Source of the DNA: Actinomycetota bacterium
GTDB taxonomy: Bacteria; Actinomycetota; Actinomycetes; Actinomycetales; Microbacteriaceae
Reading direction: 5' to 3'
Assembly: GCA_009704705.1 (NCBI GenBank)
Contig: WLDR01000039.1
Location: 1 to 11,100 of the forward strand
Length of the DNA stretch: 11,100 nucleotides
The position numbers were made by a program, and so were the translations under genes. The notes under the pieces were generated by a model. The model saw nothing but the letters and a program-made list of their open reading frames with translations, did not search any database and was not told the origin of the DNA. Positions 1-5,521 of the stretch are shown here, piece by piece. Each line of letters begins with the position of its first letter. Positions within the stretch are counted from its first letter, which is position 1.

Positions 1-869
<869 letters not shown>

Positions 870-973
870 GTGATGCTCCTTGGCCGACTCCGCACTTCCG
901 GTGCGAAGAAAAGTGGATGCGCGTTCACGCGCGAGACTCTTCCAGCATAGTTGCGCGCGAGTAGGGTGAACTC
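870..973. promoter_or_regulatory. Divergent fbaA/glpX promoter region
   Basis: These 104 bases hold the upstream signals of both genes. For glpX, TAGGGT (962-967) fits the actinobacterial TAnnnT -10 pattern and lies 6 nt before the GTG start, so transcription may begin at or next to the start codon (leaderless mRNA). For fbaA, TATGCT on the minus strand (949-944) is a candidate -10 and leaves a leader of about 70 nt with a good Shine-Dalgarno sequence. Neither has a convincing -35. A perfect palindrome GCGCG-TTCA-CGCGC at 919-932 lies inside the fbaA leader and could be an operator or an RNA hairpin. The promoter calls are inference. Confidence 0.45.
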
Positions 974-1960
974 GTGAGCAAAGACGCGTATCGCCCCAGT
1001 GAGCACCCCGACCGCAACCTCGCGATGGAGCTCGTTCGAGCCACCGAAGCGGCCGCGATTAGCGCCTACCCGTTCATCGGCAAGGGCGACAAGAACGCCG
1101 CCGATGGTGCCGCGGTGGATGCCATGCGCGCCTTCCTCGCCACGGTCGACTTCGACGGCGTCATCGTTATTGGCGAGGGCGAAAAGGACGACGCCCCCAT
1201 GCTCTTCAACGGCGAACGCGTCGGCAACGGCAATGGCCCGCAGTGTGACATCGCGGTCGACCCCATCGACGGCACGAGCCTCACGGGCGCCGGTCGCCAA
1301 AACGCGATTTCGGTCATCGCGGTGTCCGACCGCGGATCGATGCTCGACGCATCCAGCGTGTTCTACATGGACAAAATCGTTGCCGGCATTGAGGCGCGCG
1401 GCGTTGTGGACATTCGCAAGCCGATTGGCGAGAACATCCGGGCGCTCGCAAAGGCGAAGGGCAAGGATGTCTCGGAGATGAGCATCGCCGTGCTCGACCG
1501 ACCTCGCCATGAAGATCTGATTCGTCAGATTCGCGAGTCGGGCGCGGGCACGCGCCTGCTGCTCGACGGCGATGTTGCCGGTGGCATCAACGCGGCGCGC
1601 TACGAATCGCGAATCGACATGTGTGTTGGCATCGGCGGCAGCCCCGAAGGCATCGTTACGGCCTGTGCAATCAAGGCGCTCGACGGATTCATTCAGGGGA
1701 TTCTCGCTCCGAAGGATGACGCCGAACGGCAAAAGGGCATCGACGCCGGGCTGAAGATGGATTACGTCTACGAGGCCAACGAGCTCGTTGCCAGCGACAA
1801 CACGTTCTTCGTGGCAACCGGCGTGACCGACGGCGCGCTCGTCGACGGTGTGCGTCGCAAGGGGCCAATCATTCGCACCGACTCGGTTGTGCTGCGTTCG
1901 CGTTCGGGCACGATTCGTCGCGTGCAGGCCGACTACCGGGCGGATCGCTGGGGGTACTAG
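974..1960 (+). CDS. glpX: Class II fructose-1,6-bisphosphatase (GlpX family)
   Basis: Hydrolyses fructose-1,6-bisphosphate to fructose-6-phosphate, the committed step of gluconeogenesis, using divalent metal. The 328-residue product has the normal family length. Visible signatures are GKGDKNAADG (residues 36-45), GEGEKDDAPM (67-76), the metal-binding DPIDGT (96-101), LLLDGDVAGGI in the middle, GIGGSPEG, and a C-terminal RKGPIIRTDS segment as in GlpX proteins. The GTG start at 974 gives MSKDAYRPSEHPDRN, a natural N-terminus for actinobacterial GlpX. There is no good Shine-Dalgarno sequence, but a TAGGGT box lies 6 nt upstream, which suggests leaderless translation. In many actinobacteria this is the main FBPase. 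Being divergent from the aldolase gene makes coordinated control of flux through the shared metabolite plausible. Confidence 0.96.
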   Translation: MSKDAYRPSEHPDRNLAMELVRATEAAAISAYPFIGKGDKNAADGAAVDAMRAFLATVDFDGVIVIGEGEKDDAPMLFNGERVGNGNGPQCDIAVDPIDGTSLTGAGRQNAISVIAVSDRGSMLDASSVFYMDKIVAGIEARGVVDIRKPIGENIRALAKAKGKDVSEMSIAVLDRPRHEDLIRQIRESGAGTRLLLDGDVAGGINAARYESRIDMCVGIGGSPEGIVTACAIKALDGFIQGILAPKDDAERQKGIDAGLKMDYVYEANELVASDNTFFVATGVTDGALVDGVRRKGPIIRTDSVVLRSRSGTIRRVQADYRADRWGY

Positions 1961-1964
1961 AGGT

Positions 1965-1990
1965 CGCTCGTGGCCGCTAGTCGCCGAGCG
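1965..1990 (+). terminator. Weak stem-loop after glpX
   Basis: CGCTCG (1965-1970) pairs with CGAGCG (1985-1990) around a 14-nt loop, starting 5 bases after the glpX stop. There is no T-tract, so this is at best a weak or Rho-assisted terminator, or simply a hairpin separating glpX from the hip operon. Confidence 0.25.
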
Positions 1991-1997
1991 CTTGCGA

Positions 1998-2015
1998 TAT
2001 TCCAAAATAGCGATA
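1998..2015. promoter_or_regulatory. HipB-type operator O1
   Basis: TATTC, 8 bases, CGATA. This is the most upstream and most degenerate of three equally spaced palindromic sites. The E. coli HipB operator consensus is TATCC-N8-GGATA; this site keeps the architecture and 8 of the 10 half-site bases. Its centre lies 27 bp upstream of that of O2. Confidence 0.65.
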
Positions 2016-2017
2016 CC

Positions 2018-2046
2018 TTGTCGATATCGTGATTTGACGATATCCT
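2018..2046 (+). promoter_or_regulatory. Candidate hipBA promoter
   Basis: TTGTCG (2018-2023) and TATCCT (2041-2046) are separated by 17 bp and each match the sigma-70-type consensus at 4 of 6 positions. Operator O2 would fill the spacer and O3 would cover the expected start near 2052. This is the layout expected for autorepression by the HipB-HipA complex. The promoter assignment is inferred from sequence only. Confidence 0.5.
2025..2042. promoter_or_regulatory. HipB-type operator O2 (perfect palindrome)
   Basis: TATCG, 8 bases, CGATA, with exactly complementary half-sites. It lies between the candidate -35 and -10 elements, so a bound repressor would block RNA polymerase. Its centre is 27 bp from those of O1 and O3. 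Confidence 0.75.
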
Positions 2047-2051
2047 TCTCG

Positions 2052-2069
2052 TATCGTGAAATTGGGATA
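2052..2069. promoter_or_regulatory. HipB-type operator O3
   Basis: TATCG, 8 bases, GGATA. It covers the predicted transcription start and ends at the AGGAG ribosome binding site (2069-2073) of hipB. The right half-site is identical to that of the E. coli HipB consensus. Confidence 0.75.
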
Positions 2070-2078
2070 GGAGTCGGC

Positions 2079-2342
2079 ATGTCAAAACACACGGTTAGAT
2101 TGCGAACGTCTGGTGATATCGGCCTGGCACTCGCTCAGTCGCGCATGGCCCGGGGCCTCACCCAGCAGGACCTTGCGACCCAACTTGACATGCCTCAGTC
2201 GACCGTAAGCGAGATCGAAAGCGGAAAGTCGACCATCTTCTTGCGTCACGTGCTCGAGATGGCACGTGCCACTGGGCTGAACATCTCGGCCGAGTGGGAT
2301 GCGTCGGGCGACCAGGAATCGAACGATGCGTCTCGCCATTGA
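2079..2342 (+). CDS. hipB: HipB-like antitoxin, Xre-family DNA-binding protein
   Basis: Antitoxin and autorepressor of the HipBA toxin-antitoxin system; in the known family a HipB dimer binds palindromic operators and holds HipA inactive. The 87-residue product has one helix-turn-helix of the Xre/Cro type at about residues 14-67, including GLTQQDLATQLDMPQSTVSE and the following IESGKST. The ATG at 2079 has AGGAG five bases upstream. The same frame is open further upstream, but that part lies in the operators and glpX and has no family resemblance. The 3' end overlaps hipA by 17 nt, indicating translational coupling. Three operator-like palindromes immediately upstream strongly suggest self-repression. 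Confidence 0.9.
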   Translation: MSKHTVRLRTSGDIGLALAQSRMARGLTQQDLATQLDMPQSTVSEIESGKSTIFLRHVLEMARATGLNISAEWDASGDQESNDASRH

Positions 2343-3537
2343 GCTCTACGGGCAACGGATTGGCGCGCTCGAGGGAGATGCGCGCACCTTCGATGTGACG
2401 GTCGTAGCAGAGGCGATCGAGCACTTCGGCATGAACTCGACGGTACTCTCGGTCGCCATACCGTTGTCGCCTCACCTGCGACGCGATCACGCGAGTCGAC
2501 GACGAAACTGGTTTGCCGAGTTGTTGCCCGAAGGCGACCAATACGAATTCATGCTGGCGCAGTCGGGACTCCGTGCAGGTGACACGCTTGGCTTTCTCGC
2601 CCACTATGGGCGCGATATTGCCGGTGCCGTGCAGTTATGGAATCTCGACGACCCGACCGAGCCCCGCACACCCGAATTGCGTGCGGTGAATGATGTCCAG
2701 ATTCGCGAACTACTCACCAGTCCGATGATGACCCCGCTCGCGAACGCGCCCCGCGAAGGTCGCACCTCCCTTGGCGGCGTTCAACCGAAGATTGTGCTCG
2801 TGCGTACGACAACGGGGTGGGCGCAGGCGCTCGGGGGTTGGCCGAGCACGCACATCCTGAAACCTGAATTGCAGGATGTTCGAGCGCACATCATTTACGA
2901 CGAGGAATACGGTTCTCGTCTCGCACGCGAGGTCGGCCTCGCCGCGTTCGACACTCGCATCGAGACGTTCGACGGTCAGCGCGCGCTCGTCATCGAGCGA
3001 TTCGATCGAGCCGACGGCGTACGTATCCATCAGGAGGATTTCAGTCAGGCGCTTGGGGCATCGCGCATCGAAAAGTATCAGGAATTCGGCGGGGTGACGA
3101 GTTTGGCGCGCATCGCGCGCGTGCTCGCGACGCACACCTCGGTCAGTGAGTTGCGCCGGTTCGCCCGAATGGTCGTGTTCGGAATGGTCATCAACAACCT
3201 CGACATGCACGCGAAGAACATCGGTCTTCTGCATCAGGAATCGGGAGAGGTCACGCTCGCACCCGCCTATGACAACGTGCCGTTTGTGCGGGGCGAGGCT
3301 GGTGGATCTGATGGTCGATTGGCGCTCGCAGTGAACGGCAGCTACGAATCCGATACCGTCACACGAGGCGACCTTGTGGCGGAGATTTCATCGTGGGGTG
3401 TTTCTCGAGTTGAGCCGCTCGTCGACGACATGCTCGATTCGGTGCGAGCTGCGGTCGAAAGTCAACGTCCGGGGCAGGATGCGCATCCGCAGATCTTCGA
3501 CACGATTGGGTATCGTCTGCGGCAGTTAACGCGCTAG
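2326..3537 (+). CDS. hipA: HipA-like serine/threonine kinase toxin
   Basis: HipA toxins are kinases; E. coli HipA phosphorylates glutamyl-tRNA synthetase and triggers growth arrest. The 403-residue product (E. coli HipA has 440) keeps the family layout: an N-terminal HipA_N domain (MRLAIELYGQRIGALEG), the loop TSLGGVQPK at 137-145 (S138 sits where the inhibitory autophosphorylated serine is found), an ATP-site region with ILKPE, ERFDR and HQEDFSQALG, the catalytic NLDMHAKN with D293 and N298, and metal-binding AYDN with D316. The kinase therefore looks intact. The ATG at 2326 is preferred over the in-frame ATG at 2299 because HipA proteins begin at this motif and AGGA lies about 8 nt upstream. 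The stop TAG lies within CTAG (3534-3537), which also contains the stop of the truncated MFS fragment on the other strand. Confidence 0.92.
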   Translation: MRLAIELYGQRIGALEGDARTFDVTVVAEAIEHFGMNSTVLSVAIPLSPHLRRDHASRRRNWFAELLPEGDQYEFMLAQSGLRAGDTLGFLAHYGRDIAGAVQLWNLDDPTEPRTPELRAVNDVQIRELLTSPMMTPLANAPREGRTSLGGVQPKIVLVRTTTGWAQALGGWPSTHILKPELQDVRAHIIYDEEYGSRLAREVGLAAFDTRIETFDGQRALVIERFDRADGVRIHQEDFSQALGASRIEKYQEFGGVTSLARIARVLATHTSVSELRRFARMVVFGMVINNLDMHAKNIGLLHQESGEVTLAPAYDNVPFVRGEAGGSDGRLALAVNGSYESDTVTRGDLVAEISSWGVSRVEPLVDDMLDSVRAAVESQRPGQDAHPQIFDTIGYRLRQLTR

Positions 3538-3539
3538 CT

Positions 3540-3555
3540 CGCGGGTCGGCCCGCG
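3540..3555. terminator. GC-rich hairpin just after hipA
   Basis: CGCGGG-TCGG-CCCGCG forms a perfect 6-bp stem with a 4-nt loop two bases after the hipA stop. No T-tract follows. It could help end hipBA transcription, but the bases are also codons of the displaced MFS tail, so the symmetry may be incidental. Confidence 0.3.
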
Positions 3556-3644
3556 GGCATCCGCAGATCGTCTTCGACATGTGCTTCGCGGGCGAGCACG
3601 ACCGCGCAGAAGATGAGCAGGAGCGACTTGGCCGCGAGGGCGAT
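3553..3644. repeat. 92-bp direct repeat, left copy
   Basis: Identical to 5538-5629 at 91 of 92 positions (offset 1985). The only difference is C at 3624 versus A at 5609, a synonymous TCG/TCT serine change in the MFS frame. Outside these limits the two flanks differ at once (C/A on the left, AT/GA on the right). It bounds the toxin/immunity-like cassette on the hipA side. Confidence 0.93.
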
Positions 3645-3663
3645 ATGCCAAATGGCTTTAGGG

Positions 3664-3688
3664 TCCGGCGCCATGTTCTGGCGCCGGA
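3664..3688. repeat. Perfect 9-bp stem-loop at the left inner edge of the cassette
   Basis: TCCGGCGCC (3664-3672), a 7-base loop ATGTTCT, then GGCGCCGGA (3680-3688). It begins 19 bp inside the left repeat boundary and stands out in AT-rich surroundings. No T-tract follows on the plus strand, so a simple intrinsic terminator is not supported. It could be a bidirectional hairpin protecting cassette transcription or a recombination-related structure. About 120 bp then separate it from the first cassette gene. Confidence 0.6.
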
Positions 3689-3809
3689 ATATAACAACCA
3701 AAACAAGAAATCCTCGTATCTCAGTCCTGGGCGTGTCGCTTCTGCCCGGCGTACTAATCTCTGCTCAAATTGCTATCGAATAAATTTTCGAATAACCGAT
3801 TGGAGCAAG

Positions 3810-4502
3810 ATGGAACCAGATCCCTATTCAGCCGACGAAGAGTGGTTCGTGCGAAAGGAAATTGTACGGCGCATAATCCGTGGCACATTTGACTGGCAAC
3901 CTAAAGCAGAAGCGTACGAGACAGTCAACAGGATTCCTGTTCTGCCCTTCGTGTCTTCAGTGTCTTTGCCCAGTGAAAGTCGCCCGTTCGACAATCTTCG
4001 AGATGCCACGCCGGGCACGCTCGCGAATTTTCTCGTTGAGGACTCAAAGCTGCTCCGATTCTTGGACGGACCAGGGAAGTACGTCGATGCATTCAGTCGT
4101 TGCTGGGGTGTGACGAGCCCTGATTTTTCCGTCATGTCGCAGCAAGAACCTTTCCTTCGCGTGCTCTCAACGTGGCTCAACCGAAATGTCGGGTTGGTGT
4201 GGTCGCAATGCGGCATAACGGTAATTCCCCATGTGCGCTGGGCAAATTCGATGGATTATGACCACTGTTTTGCTGGGATTACTCCCGGTTCTGTGGTTTC
4301 AATCTCCAACTATGGACTGTGGCGCAACCACGAATTGCGTGAGGGATTTGTCCTCGGCCTCCCACATCTTGTCGAGAGAATTCAGCCGTCCGTCGTCGTG
4401 CTCTTTGGGAGTGACAATAAGTTGGTTCGCAGAGCCCTCGGCGCTAGCACCGAAGTTCTACCGATGAAGACAAATCCTCACTTTGCCAAGTTGGCGTCCT
4501 AG
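3810..4502 (+). CDS. DUF4417-like protein, probable N-terminal part of a toxin
   Basis: I recognise the DUF4417 pattern of phage- and mobile-element-associated proteins: SPDFS (residues 103-107), a WLNRNVG segment, WSQCGITVIPHVRW (131-144), CFAGI (153-157), SVVSISNYG (161-169), REGF..GL, and PSVVVLFG ending at 190. The biochemical role of DUF4417 is not known to me. The 230-residue frame starts at ATG 3810, preceded by TGGAG with short spacing. The frame is open back to 3579, but that part only translates the repeat and non-coding sequence. It ends in TAG at 4500-4502, overlapping a +1 frame that continues with a Gly/Ser-rich linker and a toxin-like domain, so this may be the first half of one longer protein. 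Base use is less GC-rich than in neighbouring genes, which suggests transfer. Confidence 0.7.
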   Translation: MEPDPYSADEEWFVRKEIVRRIIRGTFDWQPKAEAYETVNRIPVLPFVSSVSLPSESRPFDNLRDATPGTLANFLVEDSKLLRFLDGPGKYVDAFSRCWGVTSPDFSVMSQQEPFLRVLSTWLNRNVGLVWSQCGITVIPHVRWANSMDYDHCFAGITPGSVVSISNYGLWRNHELREGFVLGLPHLVERIQPSVVVLFGSDNKLVRRALGASTEVLPMKTNPHFAKLAS

Positions 4503-4878
4503 TTTGGGATCCAAGTCTGGTGGCAGTCGATCGACGCCGTCCAACAGCACCGAACGGCTAGCCGCAAACCTAAACAAATTGAAAAATGATGTTCCGTTGA
4601 CCCCGGGTGGCTACTTTGGCTCCAAGGGGAACGGCGCCCGACTCATCTCGTCGACCAATCCCCAGAAAGCCGCCTCGGATTTTTGGAATAAGGCTCGCGT
4701 CGGAGGCATCGAGGTAAAAATTGCAGAAGGCGTCACCGGCGCGCTCTTTGCAGATAACTCGATGATTGTTTTCAGGCCACAATCGTCGGTCAAAGACAGC
4801 CCGGTCATCGAATTCAACCTGAAGAATAGCCACAGCGGGGTGGCCCCAAAATTCAAAATCCATTTTGTAAAGAAATAG
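4483..4878 (+). CDS. Polymorphic-toxin-like C-terminal domain, out of frame with the DUF4417 gene
   Basis: The frame contains a Gly/Ser/Lys-rich linker (about residues 7-22), a helical stretch TERLAANLNKLKND, then PGGYFGSKGNGARLISSTNP, FWNKARVGG (67-75), DNSMIVFRPQSS (91-102), SPVIEFN (106-112) and a final KIHFVKK. From memory this order (FW/FY-K-GG, DGS-V-YRP-SS, spacing, KIHFV) matches C-terminal modules of polymorphic toxins in Gram-positive bacteria and phages; the activity is unknown to me. The module is basic (about 19 K/R to 8 D/E), unlike its acidic downstream neighbour. Possible starts are only TTG (4483, or 4504 just after the upstream stop), without a Shine-Dalgarno sequence. That favours expression as a continuation of the DUF4417 frame (+1 shift, mutational or programmed) or by reinitiation. 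The frame is open from 4468. Confidence 0.6.
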   Translation: MPSWRPSLGSKSGGSRSTPSNSTERLAANLNKLKNDVPLTPGGYFGSKGNGARLISSTNPQKAASDFWNKARVGGIEVKIAEGVTGALFADNSMIVFRPQSSVKDSPVIEFNLKNSHSGVAPKFKIHFVKK

Positions 4879-4888
4879 AGGCAGTTAA

Positions 4889-5488
4889 TTGACTCAGATC
4901 ACGCAATTTACCGACGAACCGTCGCTGAAACTCGCAAATAAATGTGTTGGATTGCGTTTTTCCTTTGTGACGGGCCACGTGTTGCCCGAATTTGCCAATC
5001 ACCTCGCAGGAATTGGGAATATCAGGCTTGACTTTGATGGGTTAGAGCTAAGCGTCAAACTCGAGCCCTGCGAGCTCGATTTCAGAGGTTATCCGGATGA
5101 TTATGGGCAAATCTCGATAGACATTGAGACGCCCAAGACAGCTGATTCGGGCCTTCTCCTCCATAAGAATTATCGTTTCAAGAACCAAGACACGGAGCAA
5201 GTGTTCGTTATTCGAGAATCGACAAGGTTCACACACTTTGGCGAGCCCAAATGGGAATTTAATAGCGATATTGGCTTTGTTTTTGAACTTTCGGAAGGAT
5301 GTGTCGGAGTCTATAAGGCTGGCTACCAAGGCAGTCAACTGGAGGTGGCACTTGCCTCGACGCTGGCAATGTTGGATATTCCGGACAGACACGCGAATTG
5401 GACGTTTTCTGATGAGCTCGGCGATCACTACGAGTTCACGCGCGAGTTCATCCCGATTGATGAGTTACTCAAGGGTGCCAAGGACTAA
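4889..5488 (+). CDS. Acidic protein of unknown family, candidate immunity protein
   Basis: This 199-residue protein matches no family I can name. It has no signal peptide or membrane segment, is clearly acidic (about 33 D/E to 18 K/R), and looks like a mixed alpha/beta cytosolic protein: strand-like stretches such as IRLDFDGLELSVKLEP and IGFVFELS, and a probable C-terminal helix. The TTG start is supported by GAGG at 4878-4881, seven bases upstream and overlapping the stop of the preceding frame, so the genes are translationally coupled. Its position directly after a basic toxin-like module, its acidity and its size fit a cognate immunity protein. That is inference from context, not homology. 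Like its neighbours in the cassette it is AT-richer than the chromosome around it. Confidence 0.7.
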   Translation: MTQITQFTDEPSLKLANKCVGLRFSFVTGHVLPEFANHLAGIGNIRLDFDGLELSVKLEPCELDFRGYPDDYGQISIDIETPKTADSGLLLHKNYRFKNQDTEQVFVIRESTRFTHFGEPKWEFNSDIGFVFELSEGCVGVYKAGYQGSQLEVALASTLAMLDIPDRHANWTFSDELGDHYEFTREFIPIDELLKGAKD

Positions 5489-5521
5489 GAAGACCCGACG
5501 TGTCGTTGCAGGCGGGTGGCG

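Larger units (their letters stand above)
3534..3644 (-). pseudogene. Displaced 3' end of the MFS transporter gene
   Basis: Read on the minus strand, these 111 bases give IALAAKSLLLIFCAVVLAREAH and onward to DDLRMPAGRPAS and a stop: the last 36 residues of the MFS protein at 5522-6769, but with a different tail (PAGRPAS instead of PAPSTI). Upstream similarity stops abruptly at 3644, so no start or body remains. The stop overlaps the hipA stop in CTAG. I infer that this is the original 3' end of the MFS gene, cut off when the cassette entered. It is unlikely to be translated. Confidence 0.7.

Noticed and set aside
1998..2069. CRISPR-like array
   Set aside because: The 27-bp periodic repeats are palindromic operator sites directly at a promoter, with only three units and no spacers of uniform unique sequence.
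3664..3688. Intrinsic terminator
   Set aside because: The stem is strong but no run of T follows on either side in the needed position.
3579..3809. 77-codon N-terminal extension of the DUF4417 frame
   Set aside because: It translates the antisense of the MFS tail repeat and AT-rich leader; the ATG at 3810 has a ribosome binding site and the family similarity begins after it.
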